Assembly (NCBI GenBank): GCA_910579225.1
Contig: CAJTTI010000008.1
Coordinates: 1 to 64,000, forward strand
Reading direction: 5' to 3'
DNA from: an uncultured Lachnospiraceae bacterium
Lineage (GTDB): Bacteria; Bacillota; Clostridia; Lachnospirales; Lachnospiraceae
DNA: 64,000 bases
A model generated the notes under the pieces. It was not told the DNA's origin. It was given only the letters and a program-made list of their open reading frames with translations, and did no database searches. A program made the translations under genes and the position numbers. Shown piece by piece: positions 43,663-52,423 of the stretch (positions are counted from its first letter, which is position 1; every line of letters begins with the position of its first letter).

Positions 43663-44433
43663 TTATTTTCCTGTATTTTTCTGAATCATATAATACGGCC
43701 ACGCTACAAAAGCGATACCTCCGATCATATTCCCAATTGTCACAATCGCAAGATTATAGACATAGCCTCCCACGGAAAGTCCGGCTACTCCATTCGGATC
43801 CAGAAGCCCTGACGCCATAATTGTCATATTGGCAATGCTGTGCTCAAACCCACAAAGTACAAACACGAAAATACACCAGAAGATCATAATCAGCTTCCCG
43901 GATTCTGTCTTCATCTTGGAACCGCACCAGACTGCAAGACATACCAGCATATTACAGAAGATGGCTTTAATAAACAAATTCACAGCTGTGCCGCCCATCT
44001 TTGCTGCCGCTACTGTGGCAATCACTTCGCCGACTGCCCCTGTGGCAAGACCTGTAAAATGAAACATCACTGCCGCCAGAAGAGACCCCACAAGATTGCC
44101 TATGTAACAGATCACCCAAAGCTTTCCAGCGTCGCCCCAATTCACTTCACCTGCAAATGCTGCGGATGCCATGACAAAATTATTGCCGGTAAACAACTCC
44201 GCACCTGCCATCACCACCAGGCTGAGCGCCGCCGCAAAGGAAGCCGCCATAACAATCTTGCCCGGGCCGCTGGTCCCCAGATTCCCTCCTACCGTAAGCA
44301 TGACAAATCCACCAAATGCAATAAAGAATCCTGCAACAATCGCCGCAATCATATAACCGACCGGATTATTTTTCAATAGATTCAGTTTTCCTTTCGCTCC
44401 ATTGCAAACAATTCCAAATTCATCTCTAAACAT
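43663..44433 (-). CDS. Formate/nitrite transporter family protein
   Basis: A 256-residue membrane protein with six hydrophobic segments, the FocA/NirC pentamer size. FTGNNFVMA and the second half GFEHSIANM hold the conserved asparagine-threonine and histidine positions of the channel. It moves formate, nitrite or hydrosulfide; which one is unclear. No pfl or nitrite reductase genes are adjacent. GGAGG precedes the ATG. It is divergent from the tRNA. Confidence 0.92.
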   Translation of the reverse strand: MFRDEFGIVCNGAKGKLNLLKNNPVGYMIAAIVAGFFIAFGGFVMLTVGGNLGTSGPGKIVMAASFAAALSLVVMAGAELFTGNNFVMASAAFAGEVNWGDAGKLWVICYIGNLVGSLLAAVMFHFTGLATGAVGEVIATVAAAKMGGTAVNLFIKAIFCNMLVCLAVWCGSKMKTESGKLIMIFWCIFVFVLCGFEHSIANMTIMASGLLDPNGVAGLSVGGYVYNLAIVTIGNMIGGIAFVAWPYYMIQKNTGK

Positions 44434-44598
44434 TGATACCCTCCTGTTGAATTTACTTTTCTAATCATACCATACTTTTATCCCCGTGTGATTGTACACT
44501 TTGTAGGAATCGTCTCCAACTTTATACAGTAAACAGCGCACCGGAACCGCCCTTCCGCTTTTTGCAGTTTCTGTTTGCGGACAAATTTAAATTCTCTC

Positions 44599-44627
44599 TT
44601 GATTTTTCCAAAATCCTGGTATATAAT
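44599..44627 (+). promoter_or_regulatory. Promoter of tRNA-Gly
   Basis: TTGATT (44599-44604) and TATAAT (44622-44627), 17 bases apart, end 10 bases before the tRNA. Confidence 0.8.
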
Positions 44628-44637
44628 AGCATTGTTT

Positions 44638-44708
44638 GCAGGTATAGTTCATCGGTAGAATGCCAGCTTCCCAAGCTGGAGAGGGGGGTTCGATTCCCCT
44701 TACCTGCT
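44638..44708 (+). tRNA. tRNA-Gly (CCC anticodon)
   Basis: A 71-base cloverleaf: acceptor GCAGGTA/TACCTGC, anticodon stem CCAGC/GCTGG with loop TTCCCAA (anticodon CCC), T arm GGGG-TTCGATT-CCCC, then T-run. The CCA end is not encoded. A strong promoter lies just upstream. Confidence 0.95.
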
Positions 44709-44837
44709 TTTTTCTTTGCATTTTTTAAACAGGCGAATATTTTGCAGGATATAGAACAGTATCAAAAATATTCTGTTTACAAAAATGGTAAATAATGATA
44801 CTCTTTTATTATCAGCATATAAGGAGGACTTGAACGA

Positions 44838-45092
44838 ATGGCGAGAGGTATAAGAAAACAGGTTACCTACACCGGAAAAGCAGCAAAAATTCATGAGAAA
44901 GTGCTCAAACTGGAAGCAGACCTGAAAGCCGCAAAAGAAGAACTGAAAGCCGCTTACAAAGAACAGCTGAAAGAAGAAAAACTTGCAAGACAAAAGACAG
45001 AAAAAGAGAACAGGGAAAAATTATTAAAGATGATAGAAGAATCCGGAAAAACGCCCGAAGAAATCATGGACCTTTTACAGAACCATTCATGA
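44838..45092 (+). CDS. Small basic coiled-coil protein, unknown
   Basis: An 84-residue protein, Lys/Glu/Ala-rich, predicted almost wholly helical with heptad-like spacing (KLEADLKAAKEELKAAYKEQ), ending in a small helical motif (GKTPEEIMDLL). No signal peptide or membrane segment. AAGGAGG stands before the ATG, and a terminator follows, so it is a real gene. I do not recognise a family; a DNA-, RNA- or ribosome-associated role would suit the composition but is only a guess. Confidence 0.75.
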   Translation: MARGIRKQVTYTGKAAKIHEKVLKLEADLKAAKEELKAAYKEQLKEEKLARQKTEKENREKLLKMIEESGKTPEEIMDLLQNHS

Positions 45093-45109
45093 ATCCATTT
45101 CAACCATAC

Positions 45110-45148
45110 AAAAAGGATGAGGCAGCACTAAGCTCTTTCATCCTTTTT
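45110..45148. terminator. Bidirectional terminator between the coiled-coil and SpoVD-type genes
   Basis: AAAAAGGATGA (45110-45120) and TCATCCTTTTT (45138-45148) form an 11-base stem with T runs on both strands. Confidence 0.85.
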
Positions 45149-45159
45149 TATTTCTCTTT

Positions 45160-46932
45160 TCAGTTTGCAGGTTCTTCCGTCTGTACTGCCGACTCCTCCT
45201 TTTTAATCCCCAGATATGGCAGAATATTTTCAAAAATATTTTTTACCACAGGCGCACAGACCGTACCCCCATAATATATTCCCTGCGGATCATGAACAAT
45301 ACAAAGTGCCAGTACTTGCGGATCATCAGCAGGAGCAAATCCCACAAATGAAGAGATATATTTATGTGCGCTCCTCGGAAGCGTCTGAGAAGTCGCGGTT
45401 TTCCCTCCAATCCGATAGCCTTCGATATAGGCCTTATTCCCTCCGCCCTCTGACACCACTTTCTCCAGAATCGTGCGCATCTGGGCAGAAACTTCTTCGC
45501 TTACAACGCCTTCCTCCACATGATAAGAAAACTCTTTCAAAACTTTTCCTTCTCTGTCCTGAACTTTCACTCCAAAATGTGGAGTGATGCGCCTTCCTCC
45601 GTTGACAACGGAACTTACCATCGTTGCAAGCTGCACAGGAGTGATCTGAAAAGACTGACCAAACGTCATTGTTGCCAGTTCCACCTCTCCGATATTTTCC
45701 AGCTGATGCATAATGGTGGATGCTTCGCCCGGAATATCAATTCCTGTTTTCTCCAGCAAATGATAACTGGTAAAATATTGGTAGAACATCTCCGGACCCA
45801 TACGAAGACCCATGGTCATGAGGGCTGGATTACAGGAATTCATTATCGCATGTGTAAAATCCTGTCCCCCGTGCCCGCCTACTTTATGGCATCGGATCCT
45901 CCGATCCTCCACAATCTTGAAACCCGGACAGGAAAACTGATCATTTATTGCAGTCGTTCCGGACATCAAAGAGGCGGAAGAAGTAAAAACTTTAAATGTT
46001 GACCCTGGTTCATAGGTATCATTTACACACTGATTCCTCCACATCTGATTCAAAGCATCCTGTTTTTGCTGTTCGGTCATTCCCTCTGTGCTGACTCCGG
46101 TATTCAAAGTAAACGGGTCATTTAAATTAAATTCAGGTACATTTACACAGGCATAGATTTCTCCATTCTGTGGATTCATGATCAGAATGGACACATAGTC
46201 CGCCTGTTTTGCTTCCATGACTTTCAGTGCCTCCTGCTGCGCATAGGACTGAATATTATAGTCAAGGCTGACTATCAGATCGTTTCCTGGTACAGATTCT
46301 ACTCTCTCTTCTTTTGCATTTTCAATTTCCACTCCTCTGGCGTCTGTCAATGTCAGTATGGTCCCCTGAATCCCTTCCAGATACTCGTCGTATTTCACTT
46401 CCAGTCCTATAATCCCCTGATTATCACTGCCTGTAAATCCAAGAACTTTCGAAGCCAGCTCGTCAAAAGGATAATACCGTTTAAAATCTTCATCCACTTT
46501 TACTCCGGCATATTGATAAGCACGGATGGCATCCCCTATCTCCTTATCCACATTGGATTTAACCCGTTCAATGGAACTTACTTTTTCCACCCGTTTTCTC
46601 ACGGTCTCCTCCGGAAGTCCCAGCTCTTCACAGAGCATTGCAATGACCGCTTCCGGATCTTTGATCTGACTGTGAATCACCGATATGGTACAGACGGTCC
46701 GGTTATCAGCCAGTATCGTACCAGTACGGTCTATGATCCGTCCTCTTGCCGCCTTAATGCTTCGTTCTCTTTCGTGCAGATCCTGTGCAAGTTTCTGATA
46801 ATACTCAGATTCAAACACCATCAGATACACCAGACGCCCCAGAAGAACAGTCATCATCAAAAGACAGGCGGTAAAAACAATTACAATCTTTTTTTTATGA
46901 AACGTTTTACAGTGCAAAAAAACACCCCACAA
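45160..46932 (-). CDS. Class B penicillin-binding protein (SpoVD/FtsI-like)
   Basis: A 590-residue PBP: one N-terminal membrane helix, a PBP dimer domain (about 55-240) and a transpeptidase with STFK (active serine about 310), SCN about 370 and KTAT where KTGT is usual (GGKTATSQ). It cross-links peptidoglycan, likely in sporulation (cortex) or division. The start is uncertain: the frame opens at a TTG at 46932, with an in-frame TAA two codons upstream and no good ribosome binding site; a second TTG at residue 6 follows GGGGTG. It stands behind a second class B PBP, so the two are paralogues. Confidence 0.88.
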   Translation of the reverse strand: MWGVFLHCKTFHKKKIVIVFTACLLMMTVLLGRLVYLMVFESEYYQKLAQDLHERERSIKAARGRIIDRTGTILADNRTVCTISVIHSQIKDPEAVIAMLCEELGLPEETVRKRVEKVSSIERVKSNVDKEIGDAIRAYQYAGVKVDEDFKRYYPFDELASKVLGFTGSDNQGIIGLEVKYDEYLEGIQGTILTLTDARGVEIENAKEERVESVPGNDLIVSLDYNIQSYAQQEALKVMEAKQADYVSILIMNPQNGEIYACVNVPEFNLNDPFTLNTGVSTEGMTEQQKQDALNQMWRNQCVNDTYEPGSTFKVFTSSASLMSGTTAINDQFSCPGFKIVEDRRIRCHKVGGHGGQDFTHAIMNSCNPALMTMGLRMGPEMFYQYFTSYHLLEKTGIDIPGEASTIMHQLENIGEVELATMTFGQSFQITPVQLATMVSSVVNGGRRITPHFGVKVQDREGKVLKEFSYHVEEGVVSEEVSAQMRTILEKVVSEGGGNKAYIEGYRIGGKTATSQTLPRSAHKYISSFVGFAPADDPQVLALCIVHDPQGIYYGGTVCAPVVKNIFENILPYLGIKKEESAVQTEEPAN

Positions 46933-46969
46933 GATGTATTATCACTATCTTATGAGGTATCTTCCCTTC

Positions 46970-49141
46970 TTATTCAGTTGGATTGTCATCTTCGGGCTCT
47001 TCAGTCGCCTCTGCGGGCTTTACATCCAGCAGATTATCGTTGACCGGCACATCCCCCATGACGGAAGGATCTTCCTGATCAATGGTATCTGGATCCGGCA
47101 TCTGAACAGTTTCTCCCGTCTGTGGGTCTACAACCGCTCCTTCCGGAACCGGTTCTTCCTCCTCACTCTCCTCTTCTTCCTGCGTGGCTGCAGCTGCTGC
47201 CTGTTCCGCTTCCACCTCTGCTTTCATGTCTTCCGGAATCTCCTCCGTCGGATAAATGTTCAGATATGGAAGCGCTTCTTTCATAATGTTCTTCCACAGT
47301 TCCTGTGCAAAAGCACTGGTATATTGTTTTTCTGCATTCGGACGATCAACAATCACATACAGCACTACTTCCGGATGATCTGCCGGCGCAAATCCAATAA
47401 AAGAAACCAGATAATTGGTCTTATCTCTCGGAATCATCTCTGCAGTACCAGTCTTTCCACCCATAGCATATCCTGCAATCCGGGCGGTCTTTGCAGTGGC
47501 ACCATTCCCATTGGCATCCGGTTCACCATACATCGTATTATACAAATATCTCCGAAGTAACGCAGACGTTTTCGAAGATATCGGAGTTCTGAGCAACACC
47601 GGATCTATGTTTTCTATTGTTCCTCCGCTGTTATCCATAACTTTTTTCACCACATGAGGTTTGTAGTAATAGCCGCCATTAATACAGGAAGAAAATGCTG
47701 ACGCCATCTGAATCATCGTAACATTGAAATTCTGCCCAAAAGAATTGGTAGCCAGATCCGTGACACGCATAACCAGATTTTCACTTGGAGCATTTTCTTT
47801 TGCATAATAAATCAAAGAATCTGTACGCGCTTCACCCGGCAGGTCAATATTGGTGCGCAGCCCCAGATTGAACATATTCTGATATCTGGAAAAATTAGTT
47901 TCGCCCAGCTTTTCTGCTATCTGCATCAGTGCATCATTACAGGAAAGCACAATAGAGCCTTCCAGTGTAATCACGCCATGCCCGATTTTCTTGGAACACC
48001 AGATATCTTTTCCAGCTACATTTTTCTTCCCATCACACAAATATGTATCGCCATCGTGAACAATTCCCGTCTCTAAGGCCGCTGCAACCGTCAGTGGTTT
48101 TGCAGTGGAGCCCGGCTCATATGTATCACTGATACAGTAATTCCGCCACAGTTCGTTCAATGCATTTAACCGTTCTTCCTCCGACAGATTTGCAGCCTCT
48201 TCCTCAGTATACAATCCATTGAGAACCACATCATAAGGATTGTTCAAATCATAATTCCGATTACTGGCCATAGCATAGATTTCCCCGTTATTGGGGTTCA
48301 TCATTATTGCAGCCGTCGTGTAACTTCCGTCTCCTTCTCTGTAGGCATTCCTGTACTTTTCCTGAAAATCAGCAATTTCCTTCTCCACAATTTCCTGAAG
48401 CGTAATATCAATAGTGGATATGACGCTGTTTCCATCGGTCGCCGGACGAACGGTCTTCTCCTGCTCCAGATCTTCATTCAGATAATTATAACTTCTGCCG
48501 TTCTCTCCATTGAGTATTTCCGAATATTGCTGCTCAATCCCATATTGCCCCACATTTCCGGCCACCGTATACCCGATCACATTGCAGGCAAGATTATTAT
48601 ATGGATAACGACGGATATAAGAGTCTTCCAGCCACACTCCCGCAATCCTGCTGTTGGTTTCTTCCATGGCTTCTTCCAGCTCTGACACCTGATCTTTCGT
48701 AAGTTGTTTCGCCAGTACCACATAATGACTGTTTTTTTTCTCTTCCATAATAGTGTTCAGTTCTTCGCGATCCAGACCAAAATAAGACACTAACGCCTGA
48801 AGCGTCGGCTCCACACAGTCTTTTTCCGGCTGAACATTTTGATTTTCCAAAAGTACGGCCGGATCCAGGATCAAATTGTATACTTTCTCGCTGGTAGCAA
48901 GAATTGTCCCGTTCCGGTCATAAATATCTCCTCTTTTATAAGGCAGCAGGACACTGTTGGTATCCTGCTGCGCAAGCACTTTCCTTGTATATTTCTCTCC
49001 GCTGACCCGAATAATATATACCATCCAGCCGAAGATACCGATCAAAATCAGCACTATTATAACAAATAACAGTGCCAATTTTCGTTTCATCTTAAGAGTC
49101 ATCCTTCTTTTTCGTGATCTTACTCTTCTATTTACTGCCAC
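46970..49141 (-). CDS. Class B penicillin-binding protein (division PBP2/FtsI-like)
   Basis: A 723-residue PBP: basic N terminus, one membrane helix (about 20-45), PBP dimer domain, and transpeptidase with STAK, SCN and KTGTAE. It follows ftsL in the mraZ-rsmH-ftsL order, so it is the division transpeptidase that pairs with FtsW. The last 90 residues form a Glu/Pro/Asp-rich, disordered extracellular tail with no PASTA domains. The start is GTG with AGGAG 6 bases before it. Confidence 0.92.
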   Translation of the reverse strand: MAVNRRVRSRKRRMTLKMKRKLALLFVIIVLILIGIFGWMVYIIRVSGEKYTRKVLAQQDTNSVLLPYKRGDIYDRNGTILATSEKVYNLILDPAVLLENQNVQPEKDCVEPTLQALVSYFGLDREELNTIMEEKKNSHYVVLAKQLTKDQVSELEEAMEETNSRIAGVWLEDSYIRRYPYNNLACNVIGYTVAGNVGQYGIEQQYSEILNGENGRSYNYLNEDLEQEKTVRPATDGNSVISTIDITLQEIVEKEIADFQEKYRNAYREGDGSYTTAAIMMNPNNGEIYAMASNRNYDLNNPYDVVLNGLYTEEEAANLSEEERLNALNELWRNYCISDTYEPGSTAKPLTVAAALETGIVHDGDTYLCDGKKNVAGKDIWCSKKIGHGVITLEGSIVLSCNDALMQIAEKLGETNFSRYQNMFNLGLRTNIDLPGEARTDSLIYYAKENAPSENLVMRVTDLATNSFGQNFNVTMIQMASAFSSCINGGYYYKPHVVKKVMDNSGGTIENIDPVLLRTPISSKTSALLRRYLYNTMYGEPDANGNGATAKTARIAGYAMGGKTGTAEMIPRDKTNYLVSFIGFAPADHPEVVLYVIVDRPNAEKQYTSAFAQELWKNIMKEALPYLNIYPTEEIPEDMKAEVEAEQAAAAATQEEEESEEEEPVPEGAVVDPQTGETVQMPDPDTIDQEDPSVMGDVPVNDNLLDVKPAEATEEPEDDNPTE

Positions 49142-49159
49142 TTAACGCTCCTGCCTGCC

Positions 49160-49651
49160 TTATCTGCCCAGAATCTGATCCACTAGTGTGGTTTCTTCTT
49201 CCGGAATCTCTCCATTTTGTCTTACATAGTCCCTGGTTCCGCCGTCATATAAGATGACCTGGTCTTCGCTGGCATATACCATCCCCAGTTCATTGATGGC
49301 GACCTCTTTTACATAGTCCAAGTCCACCGAAGTCATAATCCTTGTATAATTATCGTCATTTTCTTTTCTGAGATTCTCAAGCTGTGTTTCAAGCGCTGCA
49401 ATATTTTTTACCCTGCTGGTCGTCTCTGCCTGAAGCTGCAGATAGTTTACACAGGACCAAAGAACCATCACCGCAGCAGCACTCAGGAATACTGTATACA
49501 AAACATTTACATATTGGATCTGCTCTTTATATACAGCTTTTCTTTTATGATGCTTTTGCCTTTGTCTCTTTTCCGGTCGTTCCAGCGGCTGGATCTTCCG
49601 TACGGTATTACCTTCTACATACTCATGTCTCCTGTTGCTATTAAAGGCCAT
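49160..49651 (-). CDS. ftsL: FtsL-like division protein
   Basis: About 163 residues: a charged cytosolic N terminus (about 1-45), one membrane helix (about 47-70), and an external coiled coil (AALETQLENLRKENDDNY). This fits FtsL, the partner of DivIC and the division PBP. Sequence similarity in this family is low; position between rsmH and the PBP gene carries the call. I choose the ATG at 49651 by its GGGGAG site with a 9-base spacer; the frame starts three codons earlier. Confidence 0.8.
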   Translation of the reverse strand: MAFNSNRRHEYVEGNTVRKIQPLERPEKRQRQKHHKRKAVYKEQIQYVNVLYTVFLSAAAVMVLWSCVNYLQLQAETTSRVKNIAALETQLENLRKENDDNYTRIMTSVDLDYVKEVAINELGMVYASEDQVILYDGGTRDYVRQNGEIPEEETTLVDQILGR

Positions 49652-49679
49652 ATTAACCAACTCCCCTCATTGTTGCCTC

Positions 49680-50615
49680 TCATATACGTTCAAAAACACG
49701 CAGTTTCGCACTTTTCGAACGGCTGTTCTCTTCCAGCTCCTTATCTGTTGGAATAATTGGCTTTCTTGTCACAACTCTCCCCTTTGAAACCTTATTGCAT
49801 ATGCATACCGGAAAATGGCTCGGACAGGTACATGGGTTCTCATTTCTTCGAAAAGAATTTTTTACAATCCGGTCCTCCAGCGAATGGAAAGTAATGATGC
49901 AGATTCTTCCTCCCGGTTTCAGAAGATCGATCATATCATCCAGTGAATCTTTCAGCACTTCCAGTTCCTGATTCAATTCAATCCGGATAGCCTGAAATGT
50001 CTGCTTCGCCGGATGCCCTTTCTGCATCCGCATCTTCATCGGAATCGCCGCTTTGATGACCTCTACCAGCTCGCCTGTGGTTTCTATGGGCTTTCTCTCC
50101 CTCGTCTTTACAATATGTTTTGCTATGTTTTTCGAAAACTTATCTTCTCCGTAATCCCGGATGATCCGGTACAGTTCCGCCTCATCATATTGATTCACAA
50201 TATCTCTGGCCGTCTTTTCCTGTCTCTGATCCATCCGCATATCAAGAGGAACGTCCTCTCTGTAAGTAAATCCTCTCTCTGCTTCATCCAGCTGATAGGA
50301 GGATACACCAAGATCCAGAAGGATTCCATCCACACTCTGAACCTCAAGTTTCTTCAGTTCTTCTCTCATCCTGCAGAAATTACTTCGGACAACTGTCACA
50401 TGGTCCTTATATTCCTGAAGTCTTCTGCCGGCTGCCTGTATGGCCGCCGCATCCTGATCAAATCCATAGAGATGTCCTCCATCCGTAAGCCTTCTGCATA
50501 TTTCACGGGCATGTCCGCCTCCGCCCAGCGTTCCATCCACATAGATCCCCTCCGGACGGATACAGAGCTGTTCCATCGTCTCCTGAAGCAGAACTGAATA
50601 GTGCCTGAATTCCAC
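49680..50615 (-). CDS. rsmH: 16S rRNA (cytosine1402-N4)-methyltransferase RsmH
   Basis: A 311-residue RsmH (MraW). The SAM site shows YVDGTLGGGGHAREI and GILLDLGVSSYQLDEAERGF. It methylates N4 of C1402 in 16S rRNA. The start is GTG (50615), preceded by GGGAGG at 6 bases. It follows mraZ by 12 bases in the division cluster. The C-terminal third carries the rRNA-binding CPSHFPVCICN cysteine cluster. Confidence 0.97.
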   Translation of the reverse strand: MEFRHYSVLLQETMEQLCIRPEGIYVDGTLGGGGHAREICRRLTDGGHLYGFDQDAAAIQAAGRRLQEYKDHVTVVRSNFCRMREELKKLEVQSVDGILLDLGVSSYQLDEAERGFTYREDVPLDMRMDQRQEKTARDIVNQYDEAELYRIIRDYGEDKFSKNIAKHIVKTRERKPIETTGELVEVIKAAIPMKMRMQKGHPAKQTFQAIRIELNQELEVLKDSLDDMIDLLKPGGRICIITFHSLEDRIVKNSFRRNENPCTCPSHFPVCICNKVSKGRVVTRKPIIPTDKELEENSRSKSAKLRVFERI

Positions 50616-50627
50616 AGCTTCCCTCCC

Positions 50628-51059
50628 TTATTCTCTGCCGCTTACATAATTCAGATGACCTGCAATCGCATCCATGTCACTGAAATCTGCATTCTCTTTC
50701 CATCTTTCTTCATTCCAGATCTCAATATGATCCAGCATGCCTGCAAGAAGTACATCTTTCTCAATACCGGCAAATTCCCGAAGCGTTACCGGAAGAAGGA
50801 TTCGGCCCTGCCTGTCCAGCTCACAGATATTAGCACCTGCAATAATAAAACGTGTGAAAAGTCTGGCATTCTTATCTGTAAGGGGCAGCTTTTTCAGCTC
50901 CTCCACATAAGATTCCCAACTGTCCATCGGGTACACGAAGAGACAGCCATCCAGTCCTCTTGTGACAACGAACTCCGCACCCAACAGATCGCGAAATTTG
51001 GAGGGAATGATCAGCCTGCCTTTGGGATCTACCGTATGTCTGTACTCGCCCATGAACAT
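50628..51059 (-). CDS. mraZ: Transcriptional regulator MraZ
   Basis: A 143-residue MraZ with two SpoVT-AbrB-like repeats. The first has HTVDPKGRLIIPSKFRD, the second ELDRQGRILLPVTLREF. It binds repeats at its own promoter and controls the division and wall cluster. It is the first gene of the cluster, with its boxes just upstream. Confidence 0.97.
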   Translation of the reverse strand: MFMGEYRHTVDPKGRLIIPSKFRDLLGAEFVVTRGLDGCLFVYPMDSWESYVEELKKLPLTDKNARLFTRFIIAGANICELDRQGRILLPVTLREFAGIEKDVLLAGMLDHIEIWNEERWKENADFSDMDAIAGHLNYVSGRE

Positions 51060-51069
51060 CGATATTCAC

Positions 51070-51136
51070 CCACTTTCGCCCAGGTTCTCCACTTTTCATC
51101 ATTCAAAAACCACTTAATACCACTTTTCACCACTTA
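51070..51136 (-). promoter_or_regulatory. MraZ binding repeats
   Basis: On the minus strand five AGTGG repeats (plus-strand CCACTT at 51070, 51089, 51110, 51120 and 51130) are spaced 19, 21, 10 and 10 bases, one or two helix turns apart. Such repeats are the known target type of MraZ. They lie between the -10 box and the mraZ start. Confidence 0.75.
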
Positions 51137-51143
51137 CTCATTT

Positions 51144-51172
51144 ATCATACCCCCAAACGTTCAAAATTGCAA
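51144..51172 (-). promoter_or_regulatory. Promoter of the division cluster
   Basis: TTGCAA (51167-51172) and TATGAT (51144-51149), 17 bases apart, on the minus strand, just upstream of the MraZ boxes. Confidence 0.65.
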
Positions 51173-51193
51173 TACTGTTTCTTAAGATTTTCT

Positions 51194-51240
51194 TCAAAAA
51201 CAAAACAGAGCCACTCACCTTTTATGGCGTAGCAGCTCTG
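51194..51240 (-). terminator. Terminator after the Spo0E-like gene
   Basis: CAGAGCTGCT and AGTGGCTCTG form a 10-base stem with two G-U pairs (51206-51215 and 51231-51240), with TTTTGTTTTTG beyond on the minus strand. Confidence 0.8.
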
Positions 51241-51261
51241 ATTTTCTTATGAAGTTATACT

Positions 51262-51438
51262 TTATGCATCTTTCTTGATACATTCTGCTGTCTTCCTGGA
51301 TTCATAGATCCCAATCAGCCAATCCATCCTCTCCGCCTCTTCTAAAAGCTCTGTCAGATCTTTTGTCTGTCCCGCCATACGATCCAGTTTCCTCCGCTGT
51401 ACTTCAATCGATCTCTTGATGTTCATTTGTCTGTTCAT
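51262..51438 (-). CDS. Spo0E-like small phosphatase candidate
   Basis: About 58 residues in two short helices joined by a turn. It matches the Spo0E-type layout: an isoleucine-led helix (IEVQRRKLD), a short gap, and a second helix with ERMDWLIGIYES at the place of the usual SQELDxLI motif, keeping the aspartate. Spo0E proteins remove phosphate from Spo0A. I start at the ATG at 51438; the frame opens at a GTG at 51450. Either start overlaps the end of lgt. The motif is off consensus, so this is a moderate call. Confidence 0.55.
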   Translation of the reverse strand: MNRQMNIKRSIEVQRRKLDRMAGQTKDLTELLEEAERMDWLIGIYESRKTAECIKKDA

Positions 51439-52300
51439 GACCCTCACCACTCATATTCTTTTTTCTACCCCGGTAGATCATGAAAAGGGAAAAAAGAATC
51501 AGCACACCTGCCAGCAGCTGGGATACAGGAATTCCCGTATGCCCAATCTTCAGCTGGTCGGTCCGAAGTCCTTCAATCCAGACTCGTCCCAGACCATATA
51601 GTAAAATATAGGTCAGAAACAACTCGCCCTGGAATTTTTTCTTCGTGCGATACCAGTACAGGCAACAGATGACGCCAAGGTTCCACAAAGATTCGTAGAG
51701 GAACGTGGGGTGCACCTGTATAAACTGCTCTCCGCCAATCATCTGTACATGTGCCCACATTTCGTCCGTAACTTCATGAGCACGCACTGCGCTTACCGGA
51801 AGCTGCATGGCAAAAAGGTTATCCGTATAGCCGCCGAAAGCTTCTCTGTTGAAAAAATTCCCCCAGCGCCCAAGGATCTGCCCAGCCACCAGCCCTATGC
51901 ATGCCGTATCCACCATGAGCAGAAATGATTGTTTTTTCACTCTGCAGTACACGTAGACCGTAGCTACTGCACCGATAATCGAGCCATAGATCGCAATGCC
52001 ACCCTGTCTCAGGTTAAAAATACTGAGCAGGTTATCTTTGTAATTATCCCATGAGAAAATCACATAATACGCTCTCGCACAGATAATAGAGAAAACGATT
52101 GCGTAAATCACCATATCCGTATAGATATCCGGATTCTGTCCGGTTCTTTTTGCCTCACACTCTGCCAGATATAATCCCAACAGAATAGATGCCCCCATAA
52201 TGATTCCGTAATAGGCAATCTCAAACCCAAGAACAGATATGGACTTTCCCACATGATCCAGGTAGATACCCAGATATGGAAAGTAAATTGCTGTATTCAT
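51404..52300 (-). CDS. lgt: Prolipoprotein diacylglyceryl transferase
   Basis: A 298-residue membrane enzyme with seven hydrophobic segments. The Lgt signature GRWGNFFNREAFGG is intact. It adds diacylglycerol to the lipobox cysteine of exported proproteins such as the DctP in this window. The C-terminal tail past 278 is hydrophilic. It is preceded by a promoter, and its last 35 bases overlap the Spo0E-like gene. Confidence 0.97.
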   Translation of the reverse strand: MNTAIYFPYLGIYLDHVGKSISVLGFEIAYYGIIMGASILLGLYLAECEAKRTGQNPDIYTDMVIYAIVFSIICARAYYVIFSWDNYKDNLLSIFNLRQGGIAIYGSIIGAVATVYVYCRVKKQSFLLMVDTACIGLVAGQILGRWGNFFNREAFGGYTDNLFAMQLPVSAVRAHEVTDEMWAHVQMIGGEQFIQVHPTFLYESLWNLGVICCLYWYRTKKKFQGELFLTYILLYGLGRVWIEGLRTDQLKIGHTGIPVSQLLAGVLILFSLFMIYRGRKKNMSGEGHEQTNEHQEID

Positions 52301-52351
52301 CGATGAAAATCCTTTCCTGAATGCAGGCTGCCCGGTACAACCTACATCTCT

Positions 52352-52380
52352 ATTTTATTGCTTTTTATGACATTTTTCAA
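52352..52380 (-). promoter_or_regulatory. Candidate lgt promoter
   Basis: TTGAAA (52375-52380) and TAAAAT (52352-52357), 17 bases apart, on the minus strand. Confidence 0.6.
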
Positions 52381-52423
52381 CTATAGATTATCGACAGATT
52401 TCGACAAAAGCATTGTGAATTCC

